DNA from: Klebsiella africana
GTDB lineage: Bacteria; Pseudomonadota; Gammaproteobacteria; Enterobacterales; Enterobacteriaceae
Assembly: GCF_020526085.1 (NCBI RefSeq)
Contig: NZ_CP084874.1
Coordinates: forward strand, 2,914,001 to 2,978,000
Direction of reading: 5' to 3'
DNA length: 64,000 bases
This document shows positions 56,115-64,000 of the stretch, in pieces. Every line of letters begins with the position of its first letter. Within the stretch, counting starts at the first letter, position 1. The position numbers and the translations under genes were made by a program. The notes under the pieces were generated by a model that saw nothing but the letters and a program-made list of their open reading frames with translations, was not told where the DNA came from and did no database searches.

Positions 56115-58436
56115 GTGGAGCAGCATTCAGGCGACTTTAGCGTTACCGTGCGCGATGTACGTCAGTTGAACCAGCCGGAAAGCGATCTGCTGATGCTGCT
56201 GTGGGTGCTGGAGGGGAGCATAAATCTGACGGAGGCAGAAGGTGTGCCGCAGCCGCTCGCCGCCGACGGGCTGGCGATCGTTAACCGCAACCGTCGCTGG
56301 AGCCTGCGCAGCGCCGGAGCCAACGCGGTGATGATCCTGACTCTCTCTGCCAGCTGGCTGACCCGCCTTGACAGCGCTTTTTTTGCCGTCGACTACCAAA
56401 TAACGCCGCGCACCCGGAATGCCGATGACGGCCTGCGCCGCCTGATGCGCCAGCTGCTGGTGAGTGGTCTCGTCAATCATCCCGGCCATTACCGACTGGA
56501 GGCCAATCGCTGGCTGAGTGAGATAGCGCTCCTGCTGGCCACACGCTTCAGCCAGCCCATCGCCTCCACGCCGCGCCGCGGGACTGAGAACTGGAGCCGG
56601 CGAATAGCCAGCGTGGTCGCGCGGATCGACGCCAACTATCAGCGCCGCCTCTCGCTGCAGGAAGTGGCGGCAGCGGAATTTGTCTCCGAGGCCTGGCTGT
56701 CACGCTTATTTCACAAAGAGGTCGGGATGAGTTTTGTCCAGTATCTCACCGCACTCCGCCTGCGCCACGCCGCCGATCAGTTGTTGACCACCCGCAAACC
56801 CGCCCAGCAAATTGCCCGCGAACAAGGGTTTGCCAGTACGCGAATGATGAGCGATCTGTTTAAGCGCCAGCACGGCGTGACGCCGCGCCAGTACCGTGAA
56901 CAGCATCCCCGAGAGCTTGCCCGGCCGCGTCCGCTGCAGGCCGACCGCTGGCAACCGGTGGCGCTCGACCGGCTGTATGCCCGACTCAATGAACCGGAGA
57001 AACGTGACCGGGAAAACCCTCCGCTGCCGATCAACCCACCGCAGAACCGGGAAATTAACCTGCGCGATCGCCCGACGCGTGCCGCCATGCTGCGCCATAC
57101 CCGGATGGTGGTGACCGTTCGCGAGCTTGACGATCTACTGCGAGAGGATGTGCGCCGGGAACTCGAGCAGCTGCACCGCGCCCTGCCGGTGTATGCCATC
57201 GATATCAACGATCCCTTTCTCAGCAGTCGGCTGTTCGGTACCGGATGGGACGATCCACAGATGGCGGGCTACGCCTGCTGGTACAACCTGCAGCAGATCT
57301 TCAGCTGGCTGGCGGCGATGGGCTGGCATGTGATCCTGCACACCGGCGTCACCACCCGCAGCGATCTGCTGCAGCGCTTTCTGCAACTCGCCGCCAACCA
57401 TTTTCCAGCGGCGACGCTCAACAGCTGGCGCTTTGTCTGGCACTGGTCGCCGCAGGCCAGCGAAGCTACCCGCCAGGCGGCCTGGCGGCAGCAGCGCGAG
57501 GTTCTTGACCGCCTGCTGCCGCAGCCGCAGCTGGGCATCTGGCACCGCTTTGCCGCCAGTGACCCCGGGGACGATCCGCTGTTTCACTCACCGCTGCTGG
57601 CGGAAGCCGATTTTCTCGCCTGCCAGGCCGATGCCAACGAACAGCTGGATCTGGCGCAGGCGGACAGCAGCAGTCTGGCTTCCAGCGAGCACTATCCGGT
57701 GCACAAACTGCGGCAGATCCACAGTGCGCTGCGTCAGCTGCAGCTTAACCTGCCGCTATGGCTGCTCTCGTGGAATACGCTGACCGGCGATACGCGGGAC
57801 ACCAACGGGCGCTTTTTTCGCGGTGCGCTGTTGATGGATAACCTGCTGGGAGTGGCGGACCAGGTCTGGCTGGCAGGCTTCTGGTTAAATTCAGGCCTCC
57901 AGGGGGAAGCCCGCGCCAACGGGAAACTCGATACCTCCAGCCTGGCGTTGCACTATCTGCACGGCCTGCCTCGCCCGGTTTACTGGGTACTGTGGCTCTG
58001 GCGGCGGCTACGCGGTGAGATCTTGTTTCACGATAAAAACCTGCTATTGCTGCACCACCAGGGACACTACCAGCTGCTGTTGCGCAATACGGTGGTCTAC
58101 AATCCCTGGCTCTCCAGCGAAGCGGCCTTTATCCAGCGCTTCAGCCAGCCCTACAGTGTGCGGCTGCAGGGTCTGGAGGGCGGCTGGCGCGTCAAACAGC
58201 ACCTGTTCGATCAGCATCATGGCGCTTTATTCCCGCTGGTCGACGCCTTTCGCAGCCGCAGTGGCCCCGACGCCGAGGATTACCAGTGGCTGATGCATCA
58301 GGCCCGTCCGGCCCTCGGCGTGGAGGAGGTCCAGCTTGACGGGCACTGGCTGCGGGTCGACTCGCTGGAGAGCAATGCGCTGGTGCTGTATGAATTTACC
58401 CCTCAGCTCTCCTCCGGCGAGGATCCCGCCCCCTGA
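56115..58436 (+). CDS. AraC-family regulator fused to a GH39-like domain
   Basis: A 773-residue protein. An N-terminal cupin-like sensing part (about 1-150) is followed by an AraC double HTH (about 176-262, LSLQEVAAAEFVSEAWLSRLF and FASTRMMSDLFKRQHGVTPRQY). A C-terminal region of about 420 residues resembles glycoside hydrolase family 39 (TIM-barrel start AIDINDPFLSSRLFGTGWDDP). Where GH39 enzymes have the acid/base NEP and the nucleophile Glu before WN, this protein has WHW (442-444) and Ser552-Trp-Asn. It is probably a sugar-responsive regulator without hydrolase activity. GTG 56115 has AGAGGAG at good spacing; an in-frame TTG at 56094 lies inside the palindrome. Confidence 0.8.
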   Translation: MEQHSGDFSVTVRDVRQLNQPESDLLMLLWVLEGSINLTEAEGVPQPLAADGLAIVNRNRRWSLRSAGANAVMILTLSASWLTRLDSAFFAVDYQITPRTRNADDGLRRLMRQLLVSGLVNHPGHYRLEANRWLSEIALLLATRFSQPIASTPRRGTENWSRRIASVVARIDANYQRRLSLQEVAAAEFVSEAWLSRLFHKEVGMSFVQYLTALRLRHAADQLLTTRKPAQQIAREQGFASTRMMSDLFKRQHGVTPRQYREQHPRELARPRPLQADRWQPVALDRLYARLNEPEKRDRENPPLPINPPQNREINLRDRPTRAAMLRHTRMVVTVRELDDLLREDVRRELEQLHRALPVYAIDINDPFLSSRLFGTGWDDPQMAGYACWYNLQQIFSWLAAMGWHVILHTGVTTRSDLLQRFLQLAANHFPAATLNSWRFVWHWSPQASEATRQAAWRQQREVLDRLLPQPQLGIWHRFAASDPGDDPLFHSPLLAEADFLACQADANEQLDLAQADSSSLASSEHYPVHKLRQIHSALRQLQLNLPLWLLSWNTLTGDTRDTNGRFFRGALLMDNLLGVADQVWLAGFWLNSGLQGEARANGKLDTSSLALHYLHGLPRPVYWVLWLWRRLRGEILFHDKNLLLLHHQGHYQLLLRNTVVYNPWLSSEAAFIQRFSQPYSVRLQGLEGGWRVKQHLFDQHHGALFPLVDAFRSRSGPDAEDYQWLMHQARPALGVEEVQLDGHWLRVDSLESNALVLYEFTPQLSSGEDPAP

Positions 58437-59245
58437 AGTAAACCGTGAATTTTCCGCTGGCTTTCCGTCGTTGCCGGATGAAAGACCAGCAGGGAAAGAT
58501 CGGGGCGGCCTTCCACGGCAAAAGAGGTGAACTCCAGATCGAGCGGGCCCATCTGCGGGTGGTTAATGCGCTTATAGCCCTCGCCATGGCCGGCGACGTC
58601 ATGGCTTTGCCAGAAACGGGCAAACTCAACGCTCTGCTGGCTGAGCTCCGCGATCAACTGGTCAGTTTCTTTCGTGGCGCCCATCCGCGTGACGTCGGCG
58701 CGGAAGGCGTTGACGATAAGCTGCCCCACCGTCTGCCAGTCCTGCAGAGTGGAGCGGGCCTCAGGCCGGGTAAACAGACGACGCAGCACGTTGCGCTCCG
58801 CCAGCGGCAGTTGGCCGTAGTCGGTCAGCACCCTGGCCGCCGCGCTATTCCAGGCGATGACGTCCCAGCTGGCGGTGCGGATAATCGCCGGAATGGTGAA
58901 AGCATCAAGCACCCGCTGCAGCCGCGGCGTCATATCATCCGTCACCGTCAGACGCGTCTGCGGCGGGTGGCCAAACGCAAGAATAAACAGATGTTCACGT
59001 TCCGGGGAGGTCAGCCGCAGACCGCGGGCGATCCGCTCCAGCACCTCACGGGATGGCGCCCCGCCGCGCCCCTGTTCAAGCCAGGTATACCAGGTCGGGC
59101 TAATACTGGCGAGCTGGGCGACCTCTTCGCGGCGCAGGCCGGGGGTGCGTCGGCGTCCCGCCGGAAAGCCAAACGTCACCGGATCGAGGCGCTGTCGCCG
59201 GGCGCGAAGAAAATCGCCTAATGCATGGTTGTCAGAAGTGTTCAT
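58403..59245 (-). CDS. HTH regulator with MmyB-like ligand-binding domain
   Basis: A 280-residue regulator. The N-terminal XRE-type HTH has the family signature RRRTPGLRREEVAQLASISPTWYTWLEQGR, and the C-terminal MmyB-like PAS-fold domain includes IRTASWDVIAWNSAAARVL. Members often control a neighbouring oxidoreductase. Here the divergent neighbour is the NAD-dependent epimerase 111 bp away. The 3' end overlaps the convergent AraC-GH39 gene by 34 bp. Confidence 0.9.
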   Translation of the reverse strand: MNTSDNHALGDFLRARRQRLDPVTFGFPAGRRRTPGLRREEVAQLASISPTWYTWLEQGRGGAPSREVLERIARGLRLTSPEREHLFILAFGHPPQTRLTVTDDMTPRLQRVLDAFTIPAIIRTASWDVIAWNSAAARVLTDYGQLPLAERNVLRRLFTRPEARSTLQDWQTVGQLIVNAFRADVTRMGATKETDQLIAELSQQSVEFARFWQSHDVAGHGEGYKRINHPQMGPLDLEFTSFAVEGRPDLSLLVFHPATTESQRKIHGLLQGAGSSPEES

Positions 59246-59356
59246 CGTCTGCCTGTGGGTTCTGCCTGTTAGAATTTATACCCCGATAATGTCTCTACTT
59301 TTAGAGTATGACATCGCAGGTAGGATACGCCTGAAATCCCGTTCAGGAGGTTCATC

Positions 59357-60262
59357 ATGCGTATATTTCTTACCGGCGCGAGCGGATTTATCGGCTCACG
59401 TATTCTTCCGGCGCTACAGGCGTCGGGCCATCAGGTTATCGGCCTCGCGCGCAGCGAAAGCACCGTACAGGCCCTGAAGGCGGCCGGCGCCGAGGTGCAT
59501 CGCGGCACGCTGGACGCCCCGGACTCGCTGCTGGCTGGTGTCGGGAACGCCGACGCGGTGATCCATACCGCCTTCGACCACGACTTCAGCCGCTTTGCCG
59601 CTAACTGCGAGAAGGATCGACAGGTGATCCTGGCCCTGGGCCAGGCGCTGCGGGGCAGCACGCGGCCGCTGGTGATCACCTCCGGCACGCTGATGGGTGA
59701 CGACGGGAGCGGCGCCCCGGCCCGGGAGTCGTTCTTCAACTCAGCGCACCCCAGCCCGCGCACCGCCTCAGAGCTCGCCGGCCAGCAGTTGCTGGAGGCG
59801 GGCGTGGATGTCAGGGTGGTCCGCCTACCGCAGGTGCATGACACCGTGCGTCAGGGACTGCTGACCTGCTATATCGAACGTGCGGTCGCCAACGGGGCGG
59901 TAGCCCTGCGCGGCGAGGGTAGCAACCGCTGGTCCGCCGCCCATGTCGATGACGTCGCACGTCTGTATGTCAGCGCGCTGCTGCAAGGTGCGGCCGGTGA
60001 GCGCTATCATGCGGTGGCCGAAGAGGGCATCGCATTACGCGATATTGCCGCAGTCATCGCCCGGGGCTTAAATCTGCCGCTGACCCACCTGGATGAGTCG
60101 CAGGCCGACGCCTGGTTCGGCTGGTTTGCGCCGTTTACCGCCCTCGATCTACGCGCCAGTTCGGCATGGACCCGTGAGCGATTGCAGTGGCAACCCGTCG
60201 GCCCCGGCCTGCTGGAGGACCTGCGGAATATGGATTATCAGAAAGTGACACTGTCACTTTAA
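59357..60262 (+). CDS. NAD-dependent epimerase/dehydratase-family oxidoreductase (atypical SDR)
   Basis: A 301-residue extended or atypical SDR. The nucleotide-binding motif TGASGFIGSR is at residues 6-15. The Ser-containing strand is ITSGTLMGD, while the usual YxxxK is not obvious. The ribosome site AGGAGG is strong. It is divergent from and probably repressed by the MmyB-like regulator. The substrate is unknown. Confidence 0.88.
   Translation: MRIFLTGASGFIGSRILPALQASGHQVIGLARSESTVQALKAAGAEVHRGTLDAPDSLLAGVGNADAVIHTAFDHDFSRFAANCEKDRQVILALGQALRGSTRPLVITSGTLMGDDGSGAPARESFFNSAHPSPRTASELAGQQLLEAGVDVRVVRLPQVHDTVRQGLLTCYIERAVANGAVALRGEGSNRWSAAHVDDVARLYVSALLQGAAGERYHAVAEEGIALRDIAAVIARGLNLPLTHLDESQADAWFGWFAPFTALDLRASSAWTRERLQWQPVGPGLLEDLRNMDYQKVTLSL
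60242..60260. repeat. 19-bp inverted repeat at the 3' end of the epimerase gene
   Basis: AAAGTGACA and TGTCACTTT are perfect arms around one C. The repeat encodes the last residues and part of the stop codon. No T tract follows, so a terminator role is uncertain. Confidence 0.45.
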
Positions 60263-60583
60263 CAAAGGCGTTTCCCCCCCGCTAAACACCCGACGGGCGC
60301 ATTGTTGCCCCCGTCGGGCCACGCTCGTTCTTCCCCGCTATACTCAGTGCAGTGTTCCCTCGGCGCCTGGCAAACCGCGGCCAAACAGACCTGACTGGCG
60401 ATATGGGCGATAAAAAGTTACCATGTTTCACTATACAGACTCGGTTCCGCGACTATTTTAATCAATTGACTGAATACTATACGCCCCCGGTAACCGCATT
60501 ATCCCTCAGACTTGTTGAAGGCGGTGGTGAATGTCTATTAATCTTAATAAGATAGAGTTCAACTCTATAATCAAACAGAAAAT
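60263..60583. other. Intergenic region upstream of sapA
   Basis: These 321 bp contain a 9-bp GC-rich hairpin (CCCGACGGG and CCCGTCGGG, 60289-60318) soon after the epimerase stop. The sapA-proximal half is AT-rich, with the inverted repeat and TATAAT listed separately. A short open frame (60352-60555) has no ribosome site or recognisable sequence and is not called. Confidence 0.5.
60552..60571 (+). promoter_or_regulatory. Inverted repeat overlapping a perfect -10 box before sapA
   Basis: ATAGAGTT-C-AACTCTAT (60552-60568) is a perfect inverted repeat, and its right arm runs into TATAAT (60566-60571). A -35-like TTAATA lies 16 bp upstream. A start from this -10 would fall only a few bases before the sapA ATG. 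It may be coincidence or a minor promoter. Confidence 0.35.
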
Positions 60584-62227
60584 ATGCGCCTGAAATTGTC
60601 ATCTCTCCTGGCAGCGGTTTCCCTGCTGTGTGGGCAGGCTTTTGCCGCCCCTGCGCTCCCCGACCGCGCCGATATCCGCGACAGCGGTTTCGTCTATTGC
60701 GTCAGCGGCCAGGTGAATACCTTTAATCCGCAGAAAGTCAGCAGCGGACTGATCGTCGATACGCTGGCGGCGCAGATCTACGATCGCCTGCTTGACGTCG
60801 ACCCCTATACCTACCGGCTGGTCCCTGAGCTGGCGGAGAGCTGGGAGGTTCTCGATAACGGCGCTACGTACCGCTTTCACCTGCGCCGCCACGTCCCGTT
60901 TCAGCGCACAGCGTGGTTTACCCCGACCCGGGACTTTAATGCCGATGACGTCATTTTCACCTTTGGCCGTATTTTTAACCGCGACCATCCCTGGCACAAC
61001 GTCAACGGCAGCAACTTCCCCTACTTCGACAGTCTGCAGTTTGCTGATAGCGTGGAGAGCGTGCGTAAGCTGGATAATCAAACCGTGGAGTTTCGCCTCA
61101 AGCGGCCGGACGCCTCGTTCCTCTGGCATCTGGCCACTCACTATGCGTCGATTACCTCTGCCGAATACGCCGCCCGCTTAACGCAAGATGATCGTCAGGA
61201 GCAGCTGGATCGCCAGCCGGTGGGTACCGGTCCGTTCCAGTTATCCGAATATCGTACCGGGCAGTACATCCGCCTGCAGCGCCACCCCGGCTACTGGCGC
61301 GGTAAGCCGTTGATGCCCCAGGTGGTCGTCGACCTCGGCTCCGGCGGTACCGGCCGTCTGTCGAAACTGCTCACCGGAGAATGCGACGTGCTGGCCTGGC
61401 CTGCCGCCAGCCAGTTGACGATCCTACGTGACGACCCGCGCCTGCGCCTGACGCTGCGTCCGGGCATGAACATCGCCTGGCTGGCCTTCAACACCGCCAA
61501 GCCGCCGCTGGATAACCCGGAGGTGCGCCATGCCCTGGCGCTGGCCATTAACAACCAGCGCCTGATGCAGTCCATCTACTATGGCACCGCGGAGACAGCG
61601 GCCTCCATGCTGCCGCGCGCCTCGTGGGCCTACGATAACGACGCTAAAATTACTGAATATAATCCGCAGGAGGCCCGCGCCCGCCTGAAAGCCCTGGGGC
61701 TGGAAAACCTGACCCTCAAGCTGTGGGTGCCCACCAGCTCGCAGGCGTGGAACCCCAGCCCGTTGAAAACGGCGGAGCTTATCCAGGCGGATATGGCGCA
61801 GATTGGCGTCAAGGTGATTATCATGCCGGTGGAGGGACGCTTCCAGGAGGCGCGGCTGATGGACATGAACCATGACCTGACGCTCTCCGGCTGGGCGACG
61901 GACAGTAACGACCCGGACAGTTTCTTCCGGCCGTTGCTGAGCTGCGCGGCGATCGCCTCGCAAACCAACTTTGCCCACTGGTGTAACCGGGAATTTGATG
62001 ACGTACTGCAAAAAGCGCTGATCTCGCAGCAGCTCGCCTCGCGGATGGACGCGTACAAAGAGGCGCAGCAGATCCTCGCCCGCGAACTACCGGTCCTGCC
62101 ACTGGCCTCATCGCTGCGGCTGCAGGCTTATCGCTACGATATGAAAGGCCTGGTGCTCAGCCCCTTCGGTAACGCTTCGTTCGCTGGCGTATCGCGGGAG
62201 AAAACCGAAGAGGTGAAAAAACCATGA
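60584..62227 (+). CDS. sapA: Peptide ABC transporter substrate-binding protein SapA
   Basis: A 547-residue periplasmic SBP_bac_5 protein with signal peptide (cleavage after AFAA). It has the SapA hallmark [20 protein letters not shown], and LPILR-type hinge regions are conserved relative to what I know of E. coli SapA of the same length. SapA binds cationic antimicrobial peptides and is linked to peptide resistance and potassium and polyamine transport. It is the first gene of the sap operon; its TGA overlaps the sapB ATG. Confidence 0.96.
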   Translation: MRLKLSSLLAAVSLLCGQAFAAPALPDRADIRDSGFVYCVSGQVNTFNPQKVSSGLIVDTLAAQIYDRLLDVDPYTYRLVPELAESWEVLDNGATYRFHLRRHVPFQRTAWFTPTRDFNADDVIFTFGRIFNRDHPWHNVNGSNFPYFDSLQFADSVESVRKLDNQTVEFRLKRPDASFLWHLATHYASITSAEYAARLTQDDRQEQLDRQPVGTGPFQLSEYRTGQYIRLQRHPGYWRGKPLMPQVVVDLGSGGTGRLSKLLTGECDVLAWPAASQLTILRDDPRLRLTLRPGMNIAWLAFNTAKPPLDNPEVRHALALAINNQRLMQSIYYGTAETAASMLPRASWAYDNDAKITEYNPQEARARLKALGLENLTLKLWVPTSSQAWNPSPLKTAELIQADMAQIGVKVIIMPVEGRFQEARLMDMNHDLTLSGWATDSNDPDSFFRPLLSCAAIASQTNFAHWCNREFDDVLQKALISQQLASRMDAYKEAQQILARELPVLPLASSLRLQAYRYDMKGLVLSPFGNASFAGVSREKTEEVKKP

Positions 62228-63189
62228 TTATTTTTACCCTGCGCCGTCTGCTGCTGTTGCTGGTCACCCTCTTTTTTCTGACCTTTGTCGGCTTCAGCCT
62301 GAGCTATTTCACCCCTCATGCCCCGCTGCAGGGGGCCTCGCTGTGGAATGCCTGGCTGTTCTGGTTTGAAGGGGTGCTGCACTGGGATTTTGGCGTCTCC
62401 AGCATTAACGGCCAACTGATTTCTGAGCAGCTGCGCGAGGTGTTCCCGGCGACCATGGAGCTGTGCATCCTCGCCTTTGGCTTTGCCCTGCTGATTGGCA
62501 TTCCGGTGGGCATGATCGCCGGCGTAATGCGCAACAAATGGCCCGATACGCTGATCAGCGCCGTTGCGCTGGTCGGTTTCTCGATCCCGGTCTTCTGGCT
62601 GGCGCTGCTGCTGACCCTCTTTTTCTCCCTGACCCTTGGTTGGTTTCCGGTCTCCGGCCGTTTCGATCTACTGTATGAGGTAAAAAACGTCACTGGTTTC
62701 GCACTGATCGACGCCTGGCTCTCGGACTCGCCGTGGCGCCATGAGATGATCGTCAGCGCCGCCCGGCATATGGTGCTGCCGGTGCTGACCCTGGCGGTCG
62801 CCCCCACCACTGAAGTGATCCGCCTGATGCGCATCAGCACCAGCGAGGTGTATGACACCAACTACGTAAAAGCGGCCGCCACCCGCGGCGTGTCGCGACG
62901 CAAAATTCTACTGCGCCATGTACTGCATAACGCCCTGCCGCCGGTGATCCCGCGTCTCGGCCTGCAGTTTTCCACCATGCTCACCCTGGCGATGATCACC
63001 GAGATGGTGTTCAGCTGGCCCGGACTGGGCCGCTGGCTGATCAACGCCATCCGCCAGCAGGACTACGCGGCAATTTCCGCCGGCGTCATGGTCATTGGCG
63101 CGCTGGTTATTATTGTCAACGTGATTTCCGATATTCTCGGTGCCATGGCTAACCCGCTGAAACATAAGGAATGGTATGCCCTACGATAG
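62224..63189 (+). CDS. sapB: Peptide ABC transporter permease SapB
   Basis: A 321-residue inner-membrane permease of the DppB/OppB type with six predicted helices. The EAA loop for ATPase contact is visible ([26 protein letters not shown]). It overlaps sapA by 4 bp (ATGA) and sapC by 14 bp. Confidence 0.96.
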   Translation: MIIFTLRRLLLLLVTLFFLTFVGFSLSYFTPHAPLQGASLWNAWLFWFEGVLHWDFGVSSINGQLISEQLREVFPATMELCILAFGFALLIGIPVGMIAGVMRNKWPDTLISAVALVGFSIPVFWLALLLTLFFSLTLGWFPVSGRFDLLYEVKNVTGFALIDAWLSDSPWRHEMIVSAARHMVLPVLTLAVAPTTEVIRLMRISTSEVYDTNYVKAAATRGVSRRKILLRHVLHNALPPVIPRLGLQFSTMLTLAMITEMVFSWPGLGRWLINAIRQQDYAAISAGVMVIGALVIIVNVISDILGAMANPLKHKEWYALR

Positions 63190-64000
63190 CGTTTATCTGG
63201 AAAAGCGTCCGCCCGGTGCGCTGCGCACCGTATGGCGTAAGTTCTATGGCGACACCACGGCGATGATCGGCCTGTACGGCTGCGCGGGCCTGCTGCTGCT
63301 CTGCGTCTTCGGCGGCTGGTTCGCCCCCTACGGCATCGACCAGCAGTTTCTGGGCTACCAACTGTTGCCGCCGTCGTGGTCGCGCTACGGCGAAGTCTCC
63401 TTCTTCCTGGGGACCGATGACCTCGGCCGCGATGTGCTGAGCCGGCTGCTAAGCGGCGCGGCGCCCACCGTTGGCGGGGCTTTTGTCGTCACCCTTGGCG
63501 CTACGCTGTTTGGCCTGGTGCTGGGTGTGATTGCCGGTTCAACCCACGGCCTGCGCTCGGCAGTGATGAATCATATCCTCGATACCCTGCTCTCCATCCC
63601 CTCGCTGTTGCTGGCGATCATCGTCGTCGCCTTTGCCGGGCCGCATCTCAGCCATGCGATGTTCGCCGTCTGGCTGGCGCTGCTGCCGCGCATGGTGCGC
63701 TCCGTCTACAGCATGGTCCACGACGAGCTGGAGAAAGAGTACATCATCGCCGCCCGCCTCGACGGAGCCTCGACGCTGAATATTCTGCTGTTTGCCATTC
63801 TGCCCAATATCGCCTCCGGCCTGGTGACCGAGATCACCCGCGCCCTGTCGATGGCCATCCTGGATATCGCCGCCCTGGGCTTTCTTGACCTCGGCGCCCA
63901 GTTGCCTTCCCCGGAGTGGGGAGCGATGCTGGGCGATGCGCTGGAGCTTATCTATGTGGCGCCGTGGACCGTCATGCTGCCCGGGGCGGCGATCATGCTC
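63176..64000 (+). CDS. sapC: Peptide ABC transporter permease SapC (truncated by window edge)
   Basis: The first 275 codons of a DppC/OppC-type permease. They show the N-terminal OppC segment ([20 protein letters not shown]), [18 protein letters not shown] and the EAA loop [23 protein letters not shown]. About 20 residues are missing, judging by the usual SapC length. sapD and sapF are expected beyond the right edge. Confidence 0.95.
   Translation, partial: MPYDSVYLEKRPPGALRTVWRKFYGDTTAMIGLYGCAGLLLLCVFGGWFAPYGIDQQFLGYQLLPPSWSRYGEVSFFLGTDDLGRDVLSRLLSGAAPTVGGAFVVTLGATLFGLVLGVIAGSTHGLRSAVMNHILDTLLSIPSLLLAIIVVAFAGPHLSHAMFAVWLALLPRMVRSVYSMVHDELEKEYIIAARLDGASTLNILLFAILPNIASGLVTEITRALSMAILDIAALGFLDLGAQLPSPEWGAMLGDALELIYVAPWTVMLPGAAIML

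Noticed and set aside
60352..60555. Small protein of 67 codons upstream of sapA
   Set aside because: There is no ribosome site, no recognisable sequence and no neighbour logic; it lies in the presumed sap promoter region.

Overview
The window looks like chromosome of an enterobacterium of the Klebsiella pneumoniae complex. This is inferred from the gene families, the moderately high GC content, and the conserved order of psp, ycjX-ycjF, tyrR, tpx, ycjG-mpaA-mppA and sap genes. No database search was possible, so species is not claimed. No rRNA, tRNA, CRISPR array or replication origin was seen.

Bases 1-24,500 hold one end of a type VI secretion system (T6SS), all read leftwards. The order in transcription is tssB, tssC, tssK, tssL, an OmpA-domain protein, hcp, a strong terminator, clpV, vgrG and a DUF4123 adaptor gene. 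After these comes an array of two DUF2235 phospholipase effectors (Tle1-type) and nine copies of a small lipoprotein gene, the presumed immunity family. The two effectors are almost identical except for residues 406-458. The lipoproteins are almost identical except for a short central segment and an alternative C-terminal patch. A 1258-bp IS3-family element with a 3-bp target duplication lies between two lipoprotein genes. The remaining T6SS genes (tssA, E, F, G, J, M) are not in the window and presumably lie off the left edge.

Bases 24,500-40,900 are an accessory stretch. It holds a DJ-1/PfpI protein, an AT-rich HD-domain phosphohydrolase, a divergent SDR/LysR pair, a YmcF-like small protein, and a signalling island. 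The island consists of a REC-PP2C phosphatase, a STAS protein and a HATPase anti-sigma-like protein, divergent from a globin-fold protein and a large hybrid histidine kinase. After it come an aldo-keto reductase, an MFS exporter and an exported hydrolase with a divergent LysR regulator, then an AT-rich membrane protein and a VOC protein.

Bases 41,000-53,400 are core genome. They hold murein peptide recycling (mppA, mpaA, ycjG), thiol peroxidase, an AbrB-type membrane protein, tyrR, ycjF-ycjX and the phage-shock operon pspABCD with its sigma-54 promoter and divergent activator pspF. Bases 53,400-60,300 carry a DHA2-type MFS gene, an M20 amidohydrolase, an AraC regulator fused to a GH39-like domain behind a perfect 28-bp palindrome, a MmyB-type regulator and an NAD-dependent epimerase. 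The window ends in the sap operon (sapA, sapB and a truncated sapC).

The most unusual parts are the modular effector/immunity array, the globin-plus-partner-switch island, and the AraC-GH39 protein that seems to have lost both catalytic glutamates.
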